DNA from: an uncultured Clostridia bacterium
GTDB taxonomy: Bacteria > Bacillota > Clostridia > Christensenellales > Borkfalkiaceae
Assembly (NCBI GenBank): GCA_900548845.1
Contig: URMI01000022.1
Span: 1-9,783, forward strand
DNA: 9,783 nucleotides
Reading direction: 5' to 3'
Part shown: piece after piece, positions 1 through 4,632 of the stretch
Layout: each line of letters opens with the position of its first letter
Position numbering within the stretch: the stretch's first letter is position 1
Notes under the pieces: generated by a model
Told to the model about the DNA's origin: nothing
Databases searched by the model: none
The model's input: the letters and a program-made list of their open reading frames with translations, nothing else
Program-made: the position numbers and the translations under genes

Positions 1-6
1 GTTTTG

Positions 7-474
7 CTATAACTTCCGTTTCAGATAGATCATATCCTTCAGCGTGACGCCTGCCTCTACGATGGGGCGGGGGTAATGTTCCGTAAAAAAATCGGCGATG
101 CGGTGGGAAAAGATAAACCCGCACTTCCGATAGAAAGGAAGGGTGAGCGGGCTTTCTCCCGTGCCGACGTACATCCACGCGCAGCGGCTGCGGTATTTTT
201 CGCATGCGAACTCGATGAGCGCGCGCCCAAATCCGCGCCTCTGAAACTCGGGCAAAACGGCAAGGTTCTTGATCTCGGCCACCCGTTCCCCGTCCGTTCC
301 GTCCGGAAGGACGAAGACCTCCTCCGTCAGCACGATCCCGGCCTTCACGCCGTCTTCGTCGAGAACGTACATCGTGCCGCGGTCAAGATACCGCGCGATC
401 ATCTTTTCGTCCTCGTCGCCGAGGAGCAGCAGGTTTTTGTGCTTCCACGGCAAGGGCTCTGTGCGGATCTCCAT
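7..474 (-). CDS. GNAT-family N-acetyltransferase
   Basis: A 155-aa single-domain protein of the GCN5-related acetyltransferase fold, expected to move an acetyl group from acetyl-CoA to an amine; the substrate cannot be read from the sequence. Motif A is clear at residues 67-87: a beta strand with EIKNLAV, then the pyrophosphate loop QRRGFGRAL, which matches Q/R-x-x-G-x-G/A. Motif B (LPFYRKCGF, about 112-120) is the usual C-terminal FYxxxGF element. The ATG at 474 is chosen because a GAGGAGG ribosome binding site lies 6 nt before it and a promoter (495-523) sits just upstream. The longer reading frame from 516 would start inside that promoter. It is divergent from the phosphoketolase gene and shares a roughly 90-bp promoter gap with it. 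The family call is firm and the specific function unknown. Confidence 0.87.
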   Translation of the reverse strand: MEIRTEPLPWKHKNLLLLGDEDEKMIARYLDRGTMYVLDEDGVKAGIVLTEEVFVLPDGTDGERVAEIKNLAVLPEFQRRGFGRALIEFACEKYRSRCAWMYVGTGESPLTLPFYRKCGFIFSHRIADFFTEHYPRPIVEAGVTLKDMIYLKRKL

Positions 475-494
475 GTTCTCCCTCCTCAGCTCCG

Positions 495-523
495 ATGATA
501 GCATACGCCGCAACAAATGTCAA
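495..523 (-). promoter_or_regulatory. Sigma-A promoter of the GNAT gene
   Basis: Read on the minus strand: -35 TTGACA (518-523), a 17-bp spacer, and -10 TATCAT (495-500) preceded by TGC, an extended -10. The predicted transcript starts near 488, so the leader would be only about 14 nt and begin almost at the ribosome binding site. The hexamers are seen directly; activity is inferred. Confidence 0.75.
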
Positions 524-612
524 GAATGCGGCTGCAGCGGGGAAAAGAGGACGTCTTTTTGCTTGTTGTCGGAAAAAACAGGAAAAAATGACGGCGTTTT
601 TTGAAGCGCCTA

Positions 613-641
613 TTGACAACGGCATTAAATTCGTATATAAT
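613..641 (+). promoter_or_regulatory. Consensus sigma-A promoter of the phosphoketolase gene
   Basis: Perfect -35 TTGACA (613-618), 17-bp spacer and perfect -10 TATAAT (636-641). The predicted start is near 648, giving a leader of about 47 nt before the ATG at 695. Full consensus suggests strong expression, as expected for a central fermentative enzyme. No clear operator palindrome overlaps it. Confidence 0.88.
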
Positions 642-694
642 AAATGCAAATAGGGGATTTTCCCGACTTATGCAATATCAGGAGGAGTTTTTTC

Positions 695-3115
695 ATGAGC
701 AACAACGATTGTCCCGAAAAGAAACCCCTGACGGATGAGTATCTTAAGAAAATGGATGCTTACTGGCGCGCGGCCAACTACCTCGCGGCGGCACAGCTCT
801 ACATGCTTAAGAACCCCCTCCTCAGGGAACCTTTGACGCGCGATCAGGTGAAGAAGAAGATCGTCGGCCACTGGGGTACCGTTCCCGGGCAGAACTTCAT
901 CTATGTCCACCTCAACCGCGTCATCAAGAAGTTTGACCTCGACCTCATCCTTCTTTCCGGCCCCGGCCACGGCGGTAACTTCTTCGTCGCCAATTCCTAT
1001 CTGGAAGGCACCTACAGCGAAGTTTACCCCAACGTTTCCGAAGATGAAGAGGGCATGACGAGACTGTGCAAGCAGTTCTCCTTCCCGGGCGGCATTTCGT
1101 CCCACGTCGCGCCCGAGACGCCCGGCTCCATCAACGAAGGCGGTGAGCTCGGTTATTCGCTCGCGCACGCATTCGGCGCCGTGTTCGATAACCCCGACCT
1201 CATCGCAGCCACCATCGTCGGCGACGGCGAGGCGGAGACCGGCCCTCTTGCGACGGCTTGGCACTCCAACAAGTTCCTCAACCCCGTCACGGACGGCGCG
1301 GTGCTGCCCATCATGCACCTCAACGGCTTCAAGATCAACAACCCTACGGTGTTCGCCCGTATCTCCAAGGATGAAGTGAGGAGCTTCTTCCACGGCTGCG
1401 GCTGGAAGCCTTACTTTGTCGAAGGCGACGAGCCCATGGCAATGCACAAGAAGATGGCGGAAACGCTCGACAAGTGCATCAAAGAGATCAAGGAGATCCA
1501 GCGCAAGGCCCGCGAAGAGGGCAATACCGAGCGCCCCGTATGGCCCATGATCGTTCTGCGCACGCCCAAGGGCTGGACGGGCCCCAAGGTCGTCGACGGC
1601 AAGCACATCGAAGGCAGCTACCGTGCGCACCAGGTGCCCATCACGATGGACAAGCCCGAGCACCTCGATCTGCTCAAGGAATGGCTGCTTTCCTATCGTC
1701 CCGAAGAGCTCTTCACCGAGGACTATAAGCTCAAGCCCGAGCTCAAAGCGCTCGCTCCTACGGGCGATCACAGGATCTCTGCAAATCCTCATACCAACGG
1801 CGGCAAGCTCCTGAAAGATTTGCGCCTTCCCGACTTCACCAAGTACGGCGTCGAGATGGATGCGCCCGGTACCGTCAAGGCACAGGATATGCTCGTGCTC
1901 GGCAACTATATCCGCGACGTTTTAAAGCTCAATGCGGACAGCCGCAACTTCCGTATCTTTGGGCCCGACGAGACGATGTCCAACCGCATGTATGCGGCGT
2001 TCGAAGTCTCTTCCCGTCCTTTCGAAGCCAAGATCTACGATAAGGCATGCCCCGAAGACTGCGTCTATGTCGAAGACGACAACGTCGCTCCCGAAGGCCG
2101 CATCATGGATGCTTACCTTTCCGAGCATATGTGCGAAGGCTGGCTCGAAGGCTATATCCTCACCGGCCGTCACGGCTTCTTCGCTTCCTACGAGTCCTTC
2201 ATCCGTATCGTCGACTCGATGGTCTCGCAGCACGCGAAGTGGCTGAAGGTCACCAACGAACTGCCTTGGAGACAGGATATTTCGTCCTTGAACCTCATCC
2301 TGACGTCCAACGTCTGGCAGCAGGACCACAACGGCTTCACGCACCAGGATCCCGGCTTCCTCGATCACGTCACCTGCAAGAAGGCAGACGTCATCCGCTG
2401 CTACCTGCCGCCGGATACCAACTGCCTCCTCTCCTGCTTCGACCACTGCGTCAAGAGCAAGGGCTATATCAACGTCATCGTGGCTTCGAAGCACCCGACC
2501 TATCAGTGGCTGACGATGGACCAGGCAGTCAGGCACTGCACGCAGGGCATCGGCGTCTGGCCTTGGGCGTCCAACGACGCGGGCGAAGAACCCGACCTCG
2601 TCATGGCATGCTGCGGCGATACGCCTACCGTGGAAGCGCTCGCGGCAACGACCATCCTGCGCGACTACATGCCCGACCTCAAGATCCGTTTCGTCAACGT
2701 CGTCGACCTGATGAAGCTCGATTCTCACGAGAATCATCCTCACGGCCTGCGCGACAGCGCGTTCGACGCGATCTTCACCAAGGATAAGCCCGTCATCTTC
2801 GTGTACCACGGCTATCCGAAACTCATCCACGAGCTCACCTATACCCGCCACAACCGCAACATCAAGGTGTTCGGTTACATGGAGGAAGGCACCATCACGA
2901 CGGGCTTCGATATGCGCGTTCAGAACCATATCGACCGTTTCCACCTCGTCCGCGAGGCGATGATGAGCCTGCCTCAGCTGGGGAACAAGGGCTCCTTCCT
3001 CGTTCAGATGATGAACGACAAGCTGGTCGAGCACAGGAACTACATCGCCGAATACGGCGAAGACCTGCCCGAGATCCAGAATTGGAAGTGGCATACGCCC
3101 GAGGATAACAAGTAA
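695..3115 (+). CDS. xfp: Xylulose-5-phosphate/fructose-6-phosphate phosphoketolase
   Basis: A thiamine-diphosphate enzyme that splits xylulose 5-phosphate (and often fructose 6-phosphate) with phosphate into acetyl phosphate plus glyceraldehyde 3-phosphate (or erythrose 4-phosphate). It is cytosolic and the key step of the phosphoketolase pathway. At 806 aa it is full length for the family. Visible landmarks: [11 protein letters not shown] (58-68), GPGHGG (89-94), [11 protein letters not shown] (135-145), the ThDP/Mg motif GDGEAETGP (176-184) with a downstream [11 protein letters not shown] (422-431), a YVEDDN...[12 protein letters not shown] block (about 458-490), and [19 protein letters not shown] (537-555), the phosphoketolase signature. 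The active-site histidines H59, H92 and H137 and E148 are present. The start at 695 follows AGGAGG (680-685). It has its own promoter and terminator, so it is monocistronic; no acetate kinase lies beside it. Whether it prefers the C5 or C6 sugar cannot be read here. Confidence 0.97.
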   Translation: MSNNDCPEKKPLTDEYLKKMDAYWRAANYLAAAQLYMLKNPLLREPLTRDQVKKKIVGHWGTVPGQNFIYVHLNRVIKKFDLDLILLSGPGHGGNFFVANSYLEGTYSEVYPNVSEDEEGMTRLCKQFSFPGGISSHVAPETPGSINEGGELGYSLAHAFGAVFDNPDLIAATIVGDGEAETGPLATAWHSNKFLNPVTDGAVLPIMHLNGFKINNPTVFARISKDEVRSFFHGCGWKPYFVEGDEPMAMHKKMAETLDKCIKEIKEIQRKAREEGNTERPVWPMIVLRTPKGWTGPKVVDGKHIEGSYRAHQVPITMDKPEHLDLLKEWLLSYRPEELFTEDYKLKPELKALAPTGDHRISANPHTNGGKLLKDLRLPDFTKYGVEMDAPGTVKAQDMLVLGNYIRDVLKLNADSRNFRIFGPDETMSNRMYAAFEVSSRPFEAKIYDKACPEDCVYVEDDNVAPEGRIMDAYLSEHMCEGWLEGYILTGRHGFFASYESFIRIVDSMVSQHAKWLKVTNELPWRQDISSLNLILTSNVWQQDHNGFTHQDPGFLDHVTCKKADVIRCYLPPDTNCLLSCFDHCVKSKGYINVIVASKHPTYQWLTMDQAVRHCTQGIGVWPWASNDAGEEPDLVMACCGDTPTVEALAATTILRDYMPDLKIRFVNVVDLMKLDSHENHPHGLRDSAFDAIFTKDKPVIFVYHGYPKLIHELTYTRHNRNIKVFGYMEEGTITTGFDMRVQNHIDRFHLVREAMMSLPQLGNKGSFLVQMMNDKLVEHRNYIAEYGEDLPEIQNWKWHTPEDNK

Positions 3116-3127
3116 CTTCTAAAAAAC

Positions 3128-3156
3128 GGTCAAGGCGCTTTGGGGGGCGCCTGACC
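3128..3156 (+). other. Stem-loop just after the phosphoketolase stop
   Basis: GGTCAAGGCGC (3128-3138) pairs with GCGCCTGACC (3147-3156), with one bulged A. No T-tract follows, so on its own it is not an intrinsic terminator. It may protect the 3' end or fold together with the terminator at 3171. Confidence 0.6.
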
Positions 3157-3170
3157 CGAAAAAGTTCTAC

Positions 3171-3223
3171 GGAACGGGATCTGCATCCTGCTTTTGGCGG
3201 GGGTGGATCCCGTTTCCTTTTTG
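3171..3223 (+). terminator. Intrinsic terminator of the phosphoketolase gene
   Basis: GGAACGGGATC (3171-3181) pairs with GATCCCGTTTCC (3206-3217) with one bulge; the inner part also pairs partly (CATCC with GGGTG). A T-rich run (TTTCCTTTTTG) follows. This is a good Rho-independent terminator 55 nt after the stop codon. Confidence 0.88.
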
Positions 3224-3229
3224 TTCACA

Positions 3230-3253
3230 CTTTTTTGCGCAAGCACAAAAAAG
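3230..3253. repeat. A/T-rich inverted repeat
   Basis: CTTTTTTG (3230-3237) and CAAAAAAG (3246-3253) form a perfect 8-bp inverted repeat around an 8-nt loop, directly before the first structured repeat unit. It could mark an element edge or act as a weak bidirectional terminator; nothing else distinguishes these. Confidence 0.55.
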
Positions 3254-3265
3254 TCGTGAGGGGGT

Positions 3266-3444
3266 GAGCTGCCGCGATTTTAAGAGGCAATATCGCCCCC
3301 GCGCCTTGTTGTCATTCTAAGAGCAATAAGTGCCCTGCGGGTACAAATTGAGTCCCGCAGCGCAAAAGCGTGGTTTTGCTCGCGGAAATAATATGGGAAA
3401 AGGTTTCGCCGCAAATCTTTCCCTTCGGGAAATCTACGCGGCGA
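3266..3444 (+). repeat. Structured repeat unit 1 (candidate structured RNA)
   Basis: The first of two homologous units. It opens with GAGCTGCCGCGATTTTAAG (3266-3284), and also shares CGCGCCTTGTTGTC (3300-3313) and CAAATTGAGTCCCGCAGCG (3344-3362) with unit 2. Seen stems: GTGCCC (3330-3335) with GGGTAC (3339-3344); CCGC (3355-3358) with GCGG (3382-3385), enclosing GCAAAA (3362-3367) with TTTTGC (3374-3379); and TTTCCC with GGGAAA around a TTC loop (3418-3432). GCCGCG (3271-3276) can close the unit by pairing with CGCGGC (3437-3442), or TCGCCGC (3406-3412) can pair locally with GCGGCGA (3438-3444). GAGGGG(G)TGAGC occurs at both edges (3258-3269 and 3443-3453). The strand is inferred from unit 2. 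I do not recognise a named RNA class. Confidence 0.75.
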
Positions 3445-3451
3445 GGGGTGA

Positions 3452-3557
3452 GCAAGTGCTTTCTTGGCAAAGCCCCGGTGGGGCTTTGACCGCTTGCGAA
3501 CTTAGAAATGCCCCATTGCTCGGGGCATTTCCTGACCGAGCGCGGGCTCTACCGCGC
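3452..3557. other. Hairpin cluster between the two structured repeat units
   Basis: Three strong hairpins in about 105 bp. CAAAGCCCC (3468-3476) with GGGGCTTTG (3480-3488) is a perfect 9 bp with a 3-nt loop and is itself enclosed by GCAAG (3452-3456) with CTTGC (3493-3497). GAAATGCCCC (3505-3514) with GGGGCATTTC (3522-3531) is a perfect 10 bp. GCGCGG (3540-3545) with CCGCGC (3552-3557) is 6 bp. No T-tract follows any of them, so they are not standard terminators. They may be additional domains of one longer RNA spanning both repeat units. Confidence 0.7.
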
Positions 3558-3562
3558 GAGAA

Positions 3563-3737
3563 GAGCTGCCGCGATTTTAAGCAGCGGTTTCGCCCACGCG
3601 CCTTGTTGTCCCTCTCTGACAATAAGCCTCAAGTATGAGGCAAATTGAGTCCCGCAGCGGAGGGCAACCCTCCTCGCGGGAGAAATTCATAAGAAAGGGC
3701 TCCCGCTAAAATCGCGCAAGGATACCTTGCTCGGCTC
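3563..3737 (+). repeat. Structured repeat unit 2 (candidate structured RNA)
   Basis: The second, better closed unit. The outer stem CGCGATTTTA (3570-3579) pairs perfectly with TAAAATCGCG (3707-3716), and GAGC (3563-3566) pairs with GCTC (3734-3737); the hairpin GCAAGG-ATA-CCTTGC (3716-3730) lies between. Inner stems: TTGTC (3606-3610) with GACAA (3618-3622); GCCTCA (3626-3631) with TGAGGC (3636-3641); CCCGC (3651-3655) with GCGGG (3676-3680), enclosing GGAGGG (3659-3664) with CCCTCC (3668-3673). Compared with unit 1, the conserved flanks are identical, but two 6-bp stems differ at 4 of 6 pairs while staying paired. That is the pattern of a structure under selection. I see no promoter at its start. 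Confidence 0.78.
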
Positions 3738-3749
3738 ATTTTATTTTTA

Positions 3750-3880
3750 GAAGTCGAAGGGGAGCGATAACCCCCTTGCCTCCCTCGGGGAGGGAGGTGG
3801 CGCGGCGTAGCCGTGACGGAAGGAGTCGTCTCACGATGGGCGCCTCTTTGGGAGTGAGCAGGCGCTTTCCCGATGACTTC
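3750..3880. repeat. Folded repeat element with inverted ends
   Basis: A 131-bp stretch that starts with GAAGTC and ends with GACTTC; beyond these ends GGGGAGCG near the left edge pairs, with G-T wobbles, with CGCTTTCCC near the right. Inside are CCTCCCTC-GGG-GAGGGAGG (about 3779-3797), CGGC-GTA-GCCG and GCGCCT with AGGCGC (about 3840-3866). Similar GGGAGGGAGGTGG...GTAGCCGTGACGG sequences recur in gut Clostridia genomes as dispersed repeats, as far as I recall. It resembles a non-autonomous palindromic element or a repeated RNA. Any reading frame through it is a by-product. Confidence 0.62.
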
Positions 3881-3898
3881 CTCGGTTCATTCAAATTT

Positions 3899-3923
3899 AA
3901 GTTCGCAATGGCGAACTTTTTTT
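3899..3923 (+). terminator. Intrinsic terminator upstream of the feo promoter
   Basis: A perfect 8-bp stem, AAGTTCGC (3899-3906) with GCGAACTT (3911-3918), around an AATG loop and followed by an unbroken T run to 3923. It would stop plus-strand transcription coming through the repeat region, which implies that this region is transcribed, and insulates the feo promoter 21 bp downstream. Its core GTTCGC-AATG-GCGAAC resembles two stem-loops in the feo leader. Confidence 0.85.
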
Positions 3924-3943
3924 GGAAAACCGCCGTCAAACCG

Positions 3944-3972
3944 TTGACAGCGGAAGGGGAGTGTGATATAAT
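3944..3972 (+). promoter_or_regulatory. Consensus sigma-A promoter of the feo operon
   Basis: Perfect -35 TTGACA (3944-3949), 17-bp spacer and perfect -10 TATAAT (3967-3972). The predicted start is near 3979. A promoter this strong needs a repressor or an attenuator to be iron-responsive; candidates are the inverted repeat at 3986-4001 and the leader hairpins. Confidence 0.88.
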
Positions 3973-3985
3973 GCGACCGTAGTTG

Positions 3986-4001
3986 GTTAGCAATAGCGAA
4001 C
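3986..4001. promoter_or_regulatory. Inverted repeat just downstream of the feo promoter, candidate operator
   Basis: GTTAGC-AATA-GCGAAC, 14 bp after the -10 and so covering the early transcribed region. Related copies are GTTCGC-AATG-GCGAAC (3901-3916) and GTTAGC-ATGT-GCGAAC (4078-4093). GGTTAGC is also a half-site of DtxR/IdeR boxes, but the 4-bp spacing is wrong for a classical box. It could be an iron-regulator operator or an RNA stem-loop; the sequence does not decide. Confidence 0.45.
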
Positions 4002-4027
4002 TTACCGATCGGGAAAGCCGTCGGGCT

Positions 4028-4076
4028 GTGTGCGGCGTTGCCCGCAAAGGGGAGCCGCGCTCTTTTTCGGCCGAAA
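4028..4076 (+). promoter_or_regulatory. feo leader hairpins, possible attenuator
   Basis: The transcript from about 3979 to the first feoA start carries 175 nt of leader. Within it GAGC-CGC-GCTC (4052-4062), extendable by G-U pairs, runs straight into TTTTT (4063-4067), like a small terminator. The palindrome TTTCGGCCGAAA (4065-4076) overlaps that T-tract and would compete with it. CGGGC and GCCCG (within about 4022-4044) form another stem. Attenuation is an inference; no known riboswitch was recognised. Confidence 0.35.
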
Positions 4077-4077
4077 G

Positions 4078-4093
4078 GTTAGCATGTGCGAAC
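4078..4093. repeat. Third copy of the GTTnGC-N4-GCGAAC stem-loop
   Basis: GTTAGC-ATGT-GCGAAC; with one more flanking base on each side the arms become GGTTAGC and GCGAACC, with a single A-G mismatch. It lies in the feo leader about 60 nt before the chosen feoA start and overlaps an alternative GTG start at 4086. Confidence 0.5.
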
Positions 4094-4154
4094 CAACATC
4101 AAGGAGTTCCCGCCTTCGGAAAAAGCAAACATGTGGGAGCTCGCGGGAGAAACA

Positions 4155-4367
4155 ATGCCTTTGAAACTTGCCCCGTTGGGGCAGAACATGAAGATCGTCA
4201 AAATATTGGCGGACGAGAAGACGAAAAAGCATCTTGCCGACCTCGGGCTTGTCATCGGGAGCGAGATCGTTGTCTTTTCCTCGAACGGGGGAAGCCTCGT
4301 CTGCATCGTGAAGGACGTCAAGCTCGCCATCGATTTCGGGCTGGCGTCGCACATCTTTGTCGCTTGA
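4155..4367 (+). CDS. feoA: FeoA-type ferrous iron transport accessory protein (first copy)
   Basis: A 70-aa cytosolic SH3-like domain protein of the FeoA family, thought to bind FeoB and tune iron uptake. The pattern fits the family: a start PLKLAPLGQNMKIVKIL, a central HLADLGLVIGSEI (about 26-38, the LxxLGhxxGxxI element), an S/G-rich turn, and IVKDVKLAIDFGLASHIFV at the end. It is more divergent than the second copy: the usual R and P of the GhxPG turn are replaced by VIG. The frame is open back to a GTG at 4086 and an ATG at 4131. The ATG at 4155 is chosen because GGGAGA precedes it at good spacing and because FeoA proteins normally begin at this point; 4131 has no ribosome binding site. 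It is the first gene of the operon. Confidence 0.85.
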   Translation: MPLKLAPLGQNMKIVKILADEKTKKHLADLGLVIGSEIVVFSSNGGSLVCIVKDVKLAIDFGLASHIFVA

Positions 4368-4395
4368 AAGCAATACGGAGGTATGAAAATAAAGT

Positions 4396-4632
4396 ATGAC
4401 GAATAAGCTGTTGAGTGAATTTTCCGTCGGCGAGCGCGGCTCGGTCAAGGCCGTCTCGGGCGAGGGAAAGATGAGAAGAAGGCTCTTCGACATGGGCGTG
4501 ACGCCCGGGGCGGAGATCTTCCTGCGCAAGAAGGCGCCGCTCGGCGACCCCCTCGAGGTCACCATCCGCGGCTATGAACTCACCCTTCGCAAGACGGAGG
4601 CGGCGTGCGTTGTGATGGAGGCGGTAAAATGA
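4396..4632 (+). CDS. feoA: FeoA-type ferrous iron transport accessory protein (second copy)
   Basis: A 78-aa canonical FeoA SH3-like protein. It has EFSVGERGSVKAV (8-20), RRRLFDMGVTPGAEI (27-41) with the typical LxxMGhxPGxxI turn, and APLGDPLEVTIRGYELTLRK (47-66), the most conserved part of the family. It starts 28 nt after the first feoA. A GGAGG at 4377-4381 is 14 nt away, slightly far. The nearer ATG at 4383 gives only a 7-codon frame and sits too close to the GGAGG. Its end overlaps feoB by ATGA (4629-4632), so translation of the two is probably coupled. Paired FeoA genes before feoB are common in Clostridia; this copy is the more typical one. Confidence 0.92.
   Translation: MTNKLLSEFSVGERGSVKAVSGEGKMRRRLFDMGVTPGAEIFLRKKAPLGDPLEVTIRGYELTLRKTEAACVVMEAVK

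Noticed and set aside
668..1792. Long antisense frames opposite the phosphoketolase gene (also 1922-3094)
   Set aside because: They are shadows caused by G/C-biased third positions of the real gene; no motifs, ribosome binding sites or promoters.
3330..3638. 102-codon open frame on the plus strand within the repeat region
   Set aside because: It runs through both structured units and the hairpin cluster, has no ribosome binding site and no recognisable domain; its composition follows the inverted repeats.
3266..3737. CRISPR array
   Set aside because: Only two long units with internal structure, no short regular repeats with unique spacers, and no cas genes.
3224..3943. tRNA, rRNA, or a transposon with its own transposase
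   Set aside because: No cloverleaf with a TTCGA-type T-loop, no rRNA-like sequence and no transposase fragment could be found; the repeats may be non-autonomous.
3736..4047. Open frames on both strands across the 3750-3880 repeat and the feo promoter
   Set aside because: They cross a terminator and a consensus promoter and are low-complexity, R/S-rich translations of a folded repeat.
4086..4154. Longer N-terminus for the first feoA, from a GTG at 4086 or an ATG at 4131
   Set aside because: The extra residues do not resemble FeoA, the starts lack good ribosome binding sites, and 4086 lies inside a stem-loop; ATG 4155 is better placed.
4383..4406. Seven-codon frame right after GGAGG before the second feoA
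   Set aside because: The start is only 1 nt from the ribosome binding site and the product is too short to support; a leader-peptide role cannot be shown.
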